From Apostichopus japonicus (lineage: Eukaryota > Echinodermata > Holothuroidea > Aspidochirotida > Stichopodidae): a stretch of DNA of 64,000 nucleotides. The notes beneath the pieces were generated by a model. The model saw nothing but the letters and a program-made list of their open reading frames with translations. It was not told where the DNA came from and ran no database searches. The stretch's first letter is position 1. Each line of letters starts with the position of its first letter. Where the stretch lies: assembly GCF_037975245.1 (NCBI RefSeq), contig NC_092569.1, positions 14,282,501 to 14,346,500 of the forward strand. The letters are read 5' to 3'. Both the position numbers and the translations under genes were made by a program. Positions 49,086-61,240 of this stretch are shown here, in pieces.

Positions 49086-50473
49086 GTTTGAATTATTACG
49101 TTATTGAGTTATTGAAAATGATATTGATATTTTGATGAAATTCTGAACACGATATCTTTCCTTAGTAATTTCCTTTGAAGTGGTATGGTTTCATAATGCA
49201 CATTTCAATTATTTAAAACTATATGGCTTTCATAAACGTTAGAGCACCATACTCTCCCCTGAAATACACATGACTTTGTGCGACATAATGAAAAATAGTA
49301 TGATACATATGTATTTTAGACCTGATAGTTGACACAAGTTTGGTAGTTCATCTTCTGTAATAAACATTTACTAAGACGCCAGTAATAGGTCGTAATAAAG
49401 AATGGACTTTTCGATCAGCATACCGTTTGTATTTTGTGTGTGCTGTTGACACGAATGTTTCAACGTCGATTTCTTTAACATACTGTGAGGAAAGGTTTTA
49501 AGAATGGTAGAGCAACATGAGCTTGTTAATACTAAAAAATAATGTGTTAAGCTTTCATAGTGTACGTCTGAAATATAAACTTCTTATTAATGTGTCGTTA
49601 ACAATATATAAAATCCATTAACATGAGAAACAGCTCTGAGTTTGGGTGGCGATTGGCACGTATTGGGGTTGATTTTGATTTTATTTCATTCTGATATACA
49701 ATGAGAATATTAATATATATCATATCATTGTCACATCAATATGTACATTTTACACTTATATATCATTGTGTCAAAAGTTAAGAGACATTTCATAACTGGA
49801 TAATAAATGACGCTGATAACTTCAACAACACGAACATGTCTAATTAATCTTCTCATTTACTATTTACGACAATGCTAGCGCCGTTGGTTACTCAAAGAAC
49901 AATTTTAATAACGAAAATACGGTAACAAAATAATAAGTAAACATTTATATTGCCATGTAATACAAGTTTTAGAGCCTGAAAACCAGTTGTTTTAAGTTAA
50001 GTCCACGGTTAAAACTTTCGGGAATATCGCTTAATTATGTACATAGATATGTTGTATGTACACAAGGGAGTAACACATCAAAATCATACGTCACCGTTAC
50101 ACTGCTTATTTCATCATTATTAATTACTGTTTATGATGAGAGTACTGTACTTTGTCCTGTTAATGATTTTTAGGTATTTTTTTGCATTGAATATAGACAT
50201 GTAGATTACAACACCGTAGAAATGTGTGGTATCTGCGTACTGTAACGTTACTTCCCTGTCTGGTGGGGCAGTCGTAAAAGATGGGGTTGGCGAAAGAGAG
50301 TCTCGACATTAAGATGACAATGGAGAAGATGTTAAAGTGCCCGTGGCACAGTGGTACCGTTTATTCAAACCTCCGTCTTACAGCTGTGTAAGTTGTATCA
50401 AGTTGTATCATCCAACTGTTACCTAAAAATCATAACACAACGCAAGTTTTACCACAAAAGAAAAATTGCAGGT

Positions 50474-50742
50474 CTAGTCTAGTATTGATTGTTCTAAATC
50501 CACCTGACTTTGAGTTTTGTGCAAAATACCAGGTAACCAATAAAAAAAATCGTCATTTGCTGCTTCAAGGAGGCCTAGGCTGTGGTCATAACAAGTAATT
50601 TGGCAATAGTATAGGCCGGCCATGTAGGCACACGTAACGATGTCTATGTGTAGTGTTTTGAAAGAAATGTGTCCAAATTCTTCGATTTCTGTCATCGTTT
50701 GGAAAAGCTTGCATATGAAATCCGTCTTTTCTTGTGTTGGAG
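50474..50742 (-). CDS. Possible exon, unrecognised
   Basis: On the minus strand a frame follows a good acceptor (TTTGGTTGCAG, exon start near 50742). It reads PTQEKTDFICKLFQTMTEIE, then YMAGLYYCQITCYDHSLGLL, and ends SQVDLEQSILD with TAG. The composition is coding-like. The sequence upstream near 50900 is GC-richer with TGACGTCA-like motifs, which could mark a promoter. No partner exon was joined and no family recognised. Confidence 0.25.
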
Positions 50743-52296
50743 CAACCTGCAACCAAATATTGGCTCGGAATTATAAACAGACACGAGATCTATTTACGTA
50801 AGAACAAAAGTCCAAACACCAAATCTCAATTACTAGAGAACACTGCAACAGACGTTTATGAATGTAACCATAACGTCCCGGAAGTGCGCTGGGTTCCTCG
50901 ACTGACGTCACGCCGCATCAACATATTTACAACAATTTTTTTTTTATCACCCTCGAATTTTATCGTTTATTCCTCTAGCATGCATGCTTCGTTTGACACA
51001 AATTGGGTATCATTGGAAAGCTACGATTGCATAGAAAATGATAATTTGTATAATTCTGTTCATTTCACGCCCTTTTTAAAGCTGAATTAAGGCTATACCA
51101 AATCGACGGCGATATGCAATAAATCATTACCCTTTAACTTCTTTGACATAGAGCCAAGTTGGTAATCTATTGGTGATTTTCCTTACCGGTGTGTTGAAAT
51201 GACCGAATAATTGCAAATGTATGAAACGAATAGGAAAATCTTTGAGATTTTCTTCTTAATTTCTTATTTGCATTCTGCTACATACTGTTTAATATGTCGC
51301 CACCAATTTAACAAATAAGTGCTTCTACACGACACGACTACACGAACTTATTAAGGCGCTAGTGCTAAGTATACTCACCAAGTCATCCATATACTAAGTG
51401 GCTGCATTCAAAGATCTAATTATATACAAAGAGTAACTGACCAGAAATATGAACAATGTAACATACTTGAATTTTCTGCTTTCAGATTCCTTTTAGCCCA
51501 GTGAAAATGAAAGGATGCAAAGAACAGTGGTATACCTCCATTGCTCTGTGGTCTTTGATCATTGTACTATTGTTCATAGTCAGTGGATTGATACCTTTGT
51601 GGAAGAACTTGTATTCCACTTCTTTAATTTCTCAGGGGATGTCCAACTTAGAGTAACAATTTCTTTGATGCAATAACCACATATGGACCTCCTGAAATGT
51701 GCCAAGATCTGTACAAAATTTGTAATTGATGATGTGAGGGTCATTGAGAGTAAGGATATTGTATTTGATTGTTAACTTAAACATTGTACTGTTTACGTTC
51801 AGTTTGAAGATGTAGTACACTTAAAAGAGAAATGAGTATGAGTGCTGGTGCAATAAGTGTCTGCAATAGCTGGAAGGACCCTAAACAACAATAGTATGTC
51901 ACAGACGGACAACACAGGTCGTAGCTGGAAACGTTCTTATACTTTGTTGTTATCTTTGTATTTCTTATCATTGTGAAAGCCATGGCAATGTGTCTATTTA
52001 TATTAGGTCGTTACAAAACCAACTAACCTACACAATTGTCTATGAAATGCTCCCAGGGGTTTCATGCAATTTTCTCAAAGTTTGCATTTGCTAGGAAGTT
52101 TGATGTTAATATGCAAAGAGAATGTATGTCAAGTTTTAAGAGAAATAAATGTGCAGAGTCTTGACTTTTGCTGTGCAGTTCCTTCCACCTCAACCACAGT
52201 TTTATATAGCTGACTTTTACTTCAAAATAGTATCATTGTATATAAACATCACATAGATTCTGCTAAAAGTAGTGATATAGTTGCAGCAGAAATTAA

Positions 52297-55200
52297 GCAA
52301 TGAACAAGCTCCATTGTTTCAAAAGATAATGTTATTGTTCCTATGCCATGACATTTGTGTTACATCACTAAGTATAATAAATGAGTAGAGGTACTGGTCG
52401 AGTGTTATAAACTGATTAGTGCCCAACCACCCAAAAGTGATGTTCTTGTCAAATCCCAAGTATTTCATATGTGATTAAGAATTCGTTGCACTAAACTTGT
52501 TTTACTGTAACAACTGCAAACTTCTTTGTTGCGACCCATCAAGTAGGTTTTGCATATGAAGCGCGACCCACCTTGTCGGACCACGCGAAATCAAGAGGAT
52601 ATGTACAGCATTCCTTACATAGACGTATGGAATAATCATGCAAACCGGTTTGATCATAATGTGTGCAACATTAACATGAGTGAAGGGGGTAGGTAAGACT
52701 TGACAGTGACAAACTATAGGGCCTTTTGTGTTCCACTTGGCAACCACATAGTGGGGTCTACGCAATACTATGGTATTCCCTAAATATGTACTTGTTACAA
52801 CTTTCAGGAAAGTTTTCGTTACCCACCAAATATAAAATATTGTATATACAGTAAGTCAGATTAATAATTCCTGTGCTGCGCTGTTCCTCCAAGGTACTCT
52901 GTCCAGTTTTAACTAGCTATATGTGAGTGTGAAGGAGAGTTGTAACTATAATGTTATATTGATTTTTATGTCAAAACCAGCAATGAAACAAACCTTGAAC
53001 CCATACAATTTATCTATCATATACATTTCTTCTCCTTGTGCATTGCTATGTATTTGTTTTCGTAGCACCTAGGGGAAGAATGCTTTTCAGGTCAGATTGA
53101 TGTAATACTTGTTAAATACATATACAATGGTAAATAGTTTGAACCTCAATGCTTTCATTATACTTATGAAAGTTCAAAATGAGGCTAGCTAGACTTCTGA
53201 TTGTATCACACTTATATTCTGACAAATTATGTATTGACTTTTGACAGTGTTTGCTCAATTGAAGATGAGCTTAAGCGAGGAGGAGGAGGAGTGCAGTTGC
53301 ATAGAAACAACATTGTGGAAGATCTTTTGAACCTATACCAAAACCCATAGTTATCTTTAAGAAACCTAAAGGTGACATTTGAAGGTGAAGAAGGGGAAGA
53401 CATGGGGCCTCACCAAGGAATGATGACAAGTTTCTGAAAGGAAGTCACCAAAGAATACTTACTAGGGGAGCATGTATTTCTTCCGAAATTGGCCCTCTAT
53501 CGTTGTAGAAGGGAGAGTGCAAAGTTAACAGCAACTGGCAGAGTACTGAACCATTCGGCAGCACTAACAGAAACACTACCATGCCGTGTTGCACGGTGTG
53601 TAATAATTTCGAGGATGTTGGAAGAGGTTGACACATAATACATCTTGGAGGATTTCCTCCTATATATATGTCCGAGTGAAAAAAAAACATCTTGTCTAAA
53701 GCTATATCTGCCTTCAGTTACTGCCCATTGCAGAATTAGAGACGCTTGAAACATTTTGTTTGTGTTACAAAACCTCATCTATTAAAAGACAGAAATGAGA
53801 AGCAGATATGAGCACTTAACATAACAGACAAGATCAATGGCAATGGCAATGAAATCTGTCCAATGTTGACTTGAGACTTTGAAAAGTTTAATGACTTGGA
53901 CAATTGACAAAAAAATGCAAGTATTTGCAGAATACACGTTTAATTCTTTATAGTGCCATGATATTTTTCAATTGTATGTAGGCCACAGCATCATCCATGA
54001 AGGGGTACGTTTATGATATGATTGCAAAAAGCGGTTATTCTTTATTCTAACATTGCAATTCTAGGTGGTCTGGGTATGGATGGTAATGAATTAACTCATT
54101 GGGCAATGCAATCCTTGACTCATGTGTCCTAGCCACATATTTCAAACCTGATTAGCTTCAAGTAACCATTGGCACAAACTATTAGGACCAGGAACCGAAT
54201 ACGGACGTCTTGTGACAGCTTTTCCCCATCTTCTTGCCATTCCAATAGTGTCAACAGTTTCTAATGTATATCCTACACTATTTAATTCTAACTAGTATAA
54301 GTAGACATCATCTGTTGATAGTCAGAGATTATTTTCGTCACGTTAAAATAGTGGTGATAAATTTGTTATAATTAATTAAATACTAAATGCTAAAGATCAA
54401 GTGTATGCTGTTCACTGAATTCACAATTCGGTGAATGGAATGAATGAGATGTCACATGAGTGTCATGCTGAGTGTCACATTCTTATACTTATGGGTACAA
54501 CTGTAGCACTTAATGCAATGCATTCCATTCATTCCTACATTGGACAATATAAACTTTGATCTGTACAGAATATTTCAGCTTATTTAGTTATACTTTTGCA
54601 TTTGTAGACATTTTGACAGGTTTACATCTTCATCGCAACTAAATTCCTTTCAGATGTAAACTGTTAAGTTTAACATGTGTACTGAATATGTTTTTAATCC
54701 TGTACATATGCACTACATCCGTTCCTTCCTCTATATATCGAGAAGTTTTATTAATGTGTGTACTATGTATGGTGTGCATATTAACATCTTTCTGCTGATT
54801 AGGGGTTAAAAAAAGGATTTGTGGAATCACAAATTACATGTTAAGACAAAAAATTAGCATCTCATAAATATCTCATTCCCACAAAAAACAAACTGCATGT
54901 CAACTGATAAAATGATGCTCATCTCGACACCAAAGTTCGGAAAGTCTGCATGCGGGCATCTTATGCGTTCTTGCAAAGCTTTTTAAGAGATATTTGGGTA
55001 AGTGGCACTATTGTTCAGCTGAATTTTCTTGAGCAAGTTGTAAATGTATGACGTCGAATACTTTATTGATTTTGCCATCATCTTTGAAGAAATTGCTTTT
55101 GAAGGAGAAGCAGTACTTGCACTCCTAACAGCTTACTTTGGGATACCCCGATGACCTGAATTGTAAATGGGGAATAATGTAGTGACTGATCGATACTGTA

Positions 55201-56425
55201 CATAGTACCTGCATATCATGATCCTTTGTTTTGCGATGATTTCGGTTACTCAATGCAATGCGCCACCATTTTCTGATGGATTTTTTTGTAGATATTTCTT
55301 GTTTTCTTTCTTCTTCGAAAGATACAGTACAGTATGTTGATGGTTTACTGGTTCATTTAAGCAAATTTATTAGGTGCATAAGCTAGCCGGTTGGCCCCTC
55401 ACGTATCAAATAGTTCCTCACCATTGCATAGGCCTAGTTTAGCCCCAAATACGTTTTGAAAGCAGTGGTACAGCACATGAACCATTAATTTATTACTCGA
55501 TTTAGATTTTAAGCCTAGCCTATAGAGGACTACACGTCCGAAGTTACACTGCAGCGCTACTAGGCCCAGATGATATCGACAACTTGACAACTTTGACCAT
55601 ACTTCTGTGAACGTTTTGCCATGCTGGAAGATTGAACTGCGCAGGCTTTGACTACGCTATACCATATCAATCTGAACACTCTGAACGCAACAATGAAACG
55701 TATTAAACATTTCTCTGATTGTACTTTCGGCAATAGGCCTAATGTTTGATATTCTTAACACATTTCTTCGGCAAACTTCTAGACATGAATTTGAAATTCC
55801 CTTGGACAAGAGATTCACGTAGTTGACGAGTGACTTGTCGCAAATTTCTGGAAATTCGGTCAATGTATCATCGACGTTGCTAAGATCAGCCGACATCGTT
55901 TTTACATACCAACCGACATTTAGTCCTTCCATAATTCAAAATCCCATTACGTTAGATGGACCTGAAAATTTCTTTAAATTTTGTAAGATTTCAGTTTTCT
56001 GAAGCCCAAAAAGGGCCACAATGGCACATTAAACGAATTTTAAAGGGCATAATATCCAGATTCTAGCAGCAGAGACGGGCTTCGGAGCGTGTTATGAAAT
56101 AGTATAACGTGGCAATGTGAGCTACACATAACTACGGATGGACGAATATGGTAAATAACTGGTTTTCTGCTCCAAGTATTAGCAAATTTCTTTGATAGTT
56201 TTTCATATCCGTCACATTTCTACAATTTCTTTTGGTTTCCCTAATCTCACTTATATCAAGAAGTTTTTTGAAATATACCTTAACTCACTCGATTTCCTTA
56301 CGAACAGAAACTTTTATTGAAAGAGGAAGTACTGATAAGACTACTTATTTGGGTTCGTGCAGTTATGAGGAAAGTCACGTGTACCAGAAACTAAATTTTG
56401 GAAATCTCTAATTCGATTTCTTTAT
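52297..56425. repeat. Segmental duplication X, copy 2 (X')
   Basis: Second copy of 43747-48190. It ends in the first units of the foldback array and is joined directly to Y fragment C. Compared with copy 1 it has about 110 extra bases at about 53457-53565 and lacks others (for example about 35 bases upstream of the minus-strand helical frame). Confidence 0.9.
55700..55932 (-). pseudogene. X' counterpart of the helical minus-strand frame
   Basis: Starts MEGLNVGWYVKTMSADLSNV and rejoins the copy-1 frame at LEVCRRN; the middle (FPEICDKSLVNYVNLLSKG) is read in a shifted frame because of one lost and one gained base. The stop of copy 1 (TAA) is GAA here, so the frame runs on. Either a drifting gene or a relic. 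Confidence 0.3.
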
Positions 56426-56434
56426 ATGTCGAAT

Positions 56435-56715
56435 TCAATTGAAACTTTGAACACCATTTCTTCTATCATTATTTTCCTTTGAAGTGGTATGGTTTCATAA
56501 TGCATATTACTTTATTTAAAACTAAATGGCTTTCATAAACGTTAGAACACCATACTCTCCATTAAAATACACATGACTTTGTGCGGCATAATTAAAATAG
56601 TATGATCAATTGAATTTTAGACAGTGATAGTTGACAAAAGTTTGGTAGTTCATCTTCTGTAATAAACATTTACTAAGACGCCAGGCAGACCGTAATAAAG
56701 AATGGACTTTTCAGG
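56435..56715 (+). repeat. Repeat Y fragment C
   Basis: Matches about 58618-58880 of copy D and the corresponding parts of A and B, from GAAACTTTGAACACC to AATGGACTTTT. It lacks the putative first exon. It lies between X' and the gypsy-type integrase. Confidence 0.8.
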
Positions 56716-56776
56716 CAGAAACGAAAGTATACGAATATACCTTTTCCATGAATAACAACATTGTGAGGAGGAGGAA

Positions 56777-57720
56777 TTGAAACAATATTGGGCAATACGG
56801 TTAGAGCTTTCGTTAGGAAATGGTTGTTTATTATGGGTTAGACGTGCTATTATACCGCAACAATGTCAGCAACACATTTTAAAAGAACTGCATGATTGCC
56901 ACACCGGTATGTCTCGTATCATATCTCTGGCCAAATCTTTTGTCTGGTGGCCAGGCATGGATTATGACATTGAGGACCTAGTTAGATCTTGTTCTGTTTG
57001 CTCCAAAGAACAGAACACCCCAAGAAAACACCCTTAATTCTTCGGCCTTGGGCTACCAATCCCTTGCATAAAATTCACCTAGATTTTGCAGAAATCAATG
57101 GCCAACAATGTCTGTTACTGGTTGATAGTCATTCTAAGTGACTTGAAGTTTCTCCATGTCGATTACAACAGCTTCAGTAACGGTTTCGAAGTTGCGAACA
57201 GTATTTGCTTAGTTTGGTCTTCCTGTACAAGTTGTGATTGATTATGGTCTACAGTTCATTGTAGAGGAATTCAAAAATTTCTTAAAACTGACATAAATTG
57301 ACCCCTCCAAACCACTCTTCTAGCAATGGCTTGGCAGACAGACATGTTCAAACTTTCAAGAGAATGTTTAAGAAATCAGAACAAAGTTTGTTAGTTTACA
57401 ACATAAGGTTGCACACATTCTATTTCAGTATAAAAATATTCTCCACACAACTAGTGAAAAGACCCCCAGCAGAGTACTTTTGACCAGAGCTCCCCGAACC
57501 AAACTTACACTTGTTAAGCCATCTCTTAAACGTTCGGTCGAGCACCGTCGGGCTAGATCTAAATTCTATCAAGATGGTGTAAATCCGAGTGGATACCTGG
57601 GACAACAGTTGAAGTTAAAGGTTCACTAACCTATTTGGTAAGAACAACAGTGAACAACCGTTGATATGTGCATGCTAATCATCTTAGGCATGATGATTCC
57701 TAACGTTAAAATGCTTCTCC
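56777..57720 (+). pseudogene. Decayed Ty3/gypsy-type integrase
   Basis: The first 86 codons (56777-57037) are open and encode the H2C2 zinc module of a retrotransposon integrase: LKELHDCHTGMSRIISLAKS, WWPGMDYDIEDLVRSCSVC. Beyond the stop, the core domain can be followed only by changing frame: a LDFAEINGQQCLLLVDSHSK-like block near 57070-57145, SSNGLADRHVQTFKRMFKKS near 57305-57380, a PAEYF-like block near 57470, and a chromatin-side HANHLRHD block near 57670-57690. Several stops and frameshifts make it non-functional. No gag, protease or reverse transcriptase is present. Y fragments flank it on both sides in direct orientation. Confidence 0.7.
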
Positions 57721-57724
57721 TGAA

Positions 57725-58057
57725 ATGGATATTGCAAATCCAAATCAGGATACCAGGTTTGTACCCAGTGCAATAAGGTTTCCTACTGTCACACATACTT
57801 CCATAGTTCCAGAAATCACGCCAGATCCCTCACCATATGTTATTACTTCTCCATCGAGAGGTTCATCTTATATTTCTAATGATTCTAAATTGCAAAAATA
57901 TGATGAGAAAAGCACTATTTCTACGCCAGCAAAAACCAAACCTAGTTCAAAACTTTCTAGTCCTGGAGTTCTTGCGTCTCCAAAACCAGGTCCGGTAGAG
58001 TTGTCCGACCCCCTAAGTTTTTTAATTTGTGACTTTATATCCGACAGACAGAAATAG
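57725..58057 (+). CDS. Open frame after the integrase, probably its C-terminal tail
   Basis: A 110-codon frame rich in Pro, Ser and Thr (ITPDPSPYVITSPSRGSSYI), with no domain. It directly follows the integrase remnant and fits the disordered tail that many gypsy-type polyproteins carry. Not an independent gene in my view. Confidence 0.3.
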   Translation: MDIANPNQDTRFVPSAIRFPTVTHTSIVPEITPDPSPYVITSPSRGSSYISNDSKLQKYDEKSTISTPAKTKPSSKLSSPGVLASPKPGPVELSDPLSFLICDFISDRQK

Positions 58058-58349
58058 TGTATTTTTATATTATGTTTCATAATTCGGTTAGTCAGTGATT
58101 TATTAGGTTTGTGGATTGTGAAAGTTGTATATTTTGATATCTCCAATAGTTTAGTCGATAGGTTTATAGTACATAACTTGTCAAAATGAACTTGTCCTTT
58201 CAGTGAATATTTTGCTAAAATTATTAAAGGTTGTTACAATGATAAAATAGTGGTCTCATAGCTGCAAGGGAGGATTTTTATATATTAAGAGTTTAGTGAC
58301 ATGTGCAAATAAAAGACGTTCGTGTGCAATATGTAGAAAGGCAGTGAGT

Positions 58350-58998
58350 GAATACCGTAACATTGAACAGGATTGATCATGTGATAAATTTCCTTTAGGA
58401 AAGATACGATATTCGATGCAAACTTTCTAACTTACATATCATGTAGTCTATTTGCAAAGATATCTCTCTCTTGGATCCTATTTTATTTCTTCGTAGCCAA
58501 AAGGATGTCGAGGACTGATGTCGAAGACGACAATGATACTCAACCTCTCTTGCAGGTTTGAATTATTTACGTTTTTTCGTTATTGAGTTATTGAAAATGA
58601 TATTGAAATTTTGATGAAACTTTGAACACCATTTCTTCTCTCATTATTTTCATTTGAAGTGGTATGCACATTTCCTCTATTTAAAACTATATGGCTTTCA
58701 TAAACGTTAGAATACCATACTCTCCATTGAAATACACATGCTGTGCGGCATAATTAAAATTGTATGATCAATTGTATTTTAGTTAGTGATAGTTGACATA
58801 AGTATGGTAGTTCATCTTCTGTAATAAACATTTACTAAGACGCCAAGTAGGCCGTAATAAAGAATGGACTTTTCGATCAGCAAACCGTTTGTATTATGTG
58901 TGTGCCATTGACACAGATGTTTCAACGTCGATTTCTTAAACATTCTGTAAGGAATGGTATTAAGAATGTTAGAGCAAATACTAAATATAATGTGTTAA
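58350..58998 (+). repeat. Segmental repeat Y, copy D
   Basis: Carries all Y landmarks from AACATTGAACAGGATTGATC to AATGTGTTAA, then breaks off at the LINE remnant. Includes the putative first exon. Confidence 0.85.
58505..58555 (+). CDS. Putative 17-codon first exon in repeat Y, copy D
   Basis: [17 protein letters not shown] followed by the GTTTGA donor; see copy A. This copy lies 4.1 kb upstream of the Z' microprotein exons on the same strand. The phase-0 end does not fit the phase-1 acceptor of the 47-residue protein's second exon, so direct splicing to it is not supported. Confidence 0.35.
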
Positions 58999-59110
58999 CT
59001 TCTGAGGTGAAGCTCCGTTGGTTCCAATTTCGTCTTAACAGAATTTTAGGGACAAATACTCTCATGGTTGAAATTGGCAAAACCATTGATCTATTGTGCA
59101 GATGAGAGTT
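58999..59110 (+). pseudogene. Small LINE C-terminal remnant
   Basis: The frame contains LRWFQFRLNRILGTNTLMVE, the conserved block just upstream of the C-terminal Cys motif in many LINE ORF2 proteins, and then stops. Only about 110 bp are recognisable. It sits at the junction between Y copy D and the Penelope-like element. Confidence 0.45.
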
Positions 59111-59292
59111 TGAAATGGGAGTGTAGGCGGTTTTACACTATCTAACGCAACGTAGTGGCCAAAAACCTGTTGTATTTTTAAGGGAGGGCCCAAAGAACAT
59201 GAACTTATAGCATGCTCCTCATGGTGAAACATAATTGCACCTATTAGGTGAATTGAGTGTACTTTTAATAGTAAGAAAGACTAGCGTAGGTT

Positions 59293-59356
59293 CTTATGAC
59301 CAACTAGACCGGTTTCTGCTCTCAACTTTTATAGGAGGAGCTTCATCAGTAGTAAG
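59293..59356 (-). ncRNA. Hammerhead ribozyme, type I, Penelope-associated
   Basis: On the minus strand the core CTGATGA (59349-59343) is followed by a stem II hairpin (GCTC...GAGC) and then GAAA (59316-59313). Next comes a minimal stem III (A-CCGG-T) and the cleavage triplet GTC; cutting is predicted between 59307 and 59306. Stem I closes with ACTA/TAGT plus CTT/AAG across an internal loop. Penelope-like elements are known to carry type I hammerheads with a very short stem III in their terminal repeats. This one lies 3' of the Penelope-like frame, in the same orientation. One departure from consensus is an A-A apposition at the base of stem II (positions 10.1/11.1). Activity is predicted, not shown. 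Confidence 0.65.
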
Positions 59357-59434
59357 CGTTTGAATTTTTTATATTCGGCATGAGCGTCTCGTTCTCAAAA
59401 TGCATCTATTTTCTGTGCACGAGTTTTTATGGAC

Positions 59435-61240
59435 TCATAGTGCATCTATAAGAGCATCTAAAAGAGCTTCGTGTGAACCTTCAGAGTCAGCTGATTCTTC
59501 GTTAGTACGAAACCTTGAGTTAACAAGTAAATCTTTGAGATTTTGGGCCCTTTTGTAGGCAAGAATCGGTTCTTTTGGAAACAGTTTGGATAATTCCGCG
59601 TGTTGCGAAATTAAGTGCCAATGCTTCAAAAGTGCTTTTTTTCAAATGCGTGGTTTTGATGTGGGGTGTATAGGTAAGCTTGAACACCAGTGGTGGTTCC
59701 TTTTGTTTAGGATTGGTAGTGAGGTATTGCCTACGGTTTTCAAATTGTATGCCTTTAGTGGCTGTGGCAATTTCCTCTTTCTTATAGTTACGGAGTAACA
59801 GTTTCTCTGTGAACGCATTCTTTTTCTCTAAGAAGTCAGTCTCGTTGTTACAGAGACGTGCGTATCGTAATATTTCCCCTTTAATGAAGCCTTTAAAAGT
59901 GGCAAGTGGGTGTGCAGAGTTTCTGTCGAGGTATTGGAAGGTTTCCGTGGGTTTGGTGTGGACTTTAGTGTCTAATAACCCATTGGTTTCGAACCTTGTA
60001 CCTTTGAAGATTTTCAAATCTAGGTATGTTACCTCGGTGTTTGATATTTCTACCGTAAACTTTAAGAAGCGGTGAATTTCATTCAACCTTTTTACTAGGT
60101 GTTCAAGTTCCTGATGTGTACCGTCGTAGAGCAATAGAATGTCATCTCTATAGCGGAGCCATTTTAAGGTTTTATTATCTGTCGGTAAAATCTGGTTTTC
60201 AAGTCTATGCATGACGATATCGCAGATTTCCGGAGAGGCTTGGCTACCCATGGCGCAACCGATCTTTTGTAGATAGAATTGGTTATTGAACTCGAAACAG
60301 TTTCTTGTTAAGATGAGTTCAATTAGTTTGCGCATGGATATGGAAGATATTTTATTTATTCCATATTCGCTTTGTTCCGTCTTTTCATAGACTTCTTGAC
60401 ATATATCTAATGCCTCCTCTTGGGGAGTATTGGTATACATGGCGACGACATCGAGTGTACCCCATACTACCGTTTTTGGTAACGGGGTGGCTTCCAAAAT
60501 TTGCAGAATGTGATTTGTGTCTTTCACATAAGTGCTTTGTTTTATTACAATAGGAAGCAAGAAATAGTCCACAAATTCCGATATTTTTTCGGTCGGTGAT
60601 CCGTTTCCACTTATTATCGGTCTACCGGCAAATTTTGAGTTAGCCGGGGTTGCTTTATGAATTTTTGGTAGCACATATATGACCGGTGTGCGGATCTTGT
60701 GGCTATATGGTGACAAGTACTCGAAGGTGCTTTTATCGATCTCTTTTGCAGAGAACATATCAATTAGTGTTTCCTGGACTAAACTTTTAGTTTCAAACGT
60801 CATATCACTTTTTAACTTTTCGTAGTGGTAACTATCTAATTGCCTTTCAATTTCGGTTTGATAGTCTGAGTGATTCAATATAGCAATGCCTCTACCTTTA
60901 TCGAAGGGTTTGACACCAAATTTTATTTGGCTCTTTCTCGTTCCTCTCCCAAGGTTGTCATAAACAAAATAAAATGCAATTATAGAAAACAAATGCAGGA
61001 CAGTACCATATCATAAACACGGTGATGTCATTTGTTGATGTAGCGAACAGGGCACTGAATCCACAAACAAGTGTTAAAAGAAAACAGATGTTGCAGCTTG
61101 ATGAACTCAGAGTTTGATAAGAATAGGCTAAGAACAATGTAAGTGAGGACAATATGACTGACAGCAGTATCCTGAATGTTTTAGTCTACATACAAAATCT
61201 GATGTATCATCAAATATCAACATAGTCGCTATTAAGATCA
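59435..61240 (-). mobile_element. Penelope-like retroelement with one frameshift
   Basis: The main frame (60992-59520) encodes a Penelope-type reverse transcriptase: IYVLPKIHKATP, FAGRPIISGNGSPTEKISEF, the palm block DVVAMYTNTPQEEALD, GCAMGSQASPEICDI, catalytic YRDDILLLYDG (near 60140-60165), then HTKPTETFQYLDRNSAHP and FKGFIKGEILRYARLC. Near 59640 an A7 run carries a one-base shift; in the next frame homology continues as LLKHWHLISQHAELSKLFP and AQNLKDLLVNSRF to a stop at about 59435. The GIY-YIG endonuclease that follows in most Penelope-like elements is not visible, so the copy is EN-less or 3'-truncated. The N-terminus starts abruptly at LGRGTRKSQIKFG. The leader to 61240 recurs inverted at 7003-7317. 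Confidence 0.85.

Noticed and set aside
60880-61240. Second hammerhead ribozyme at the 5' side of the Penelope-like element
   Set aside because: No CTGATGA...GAAA core with pairing stems could be assembled there.
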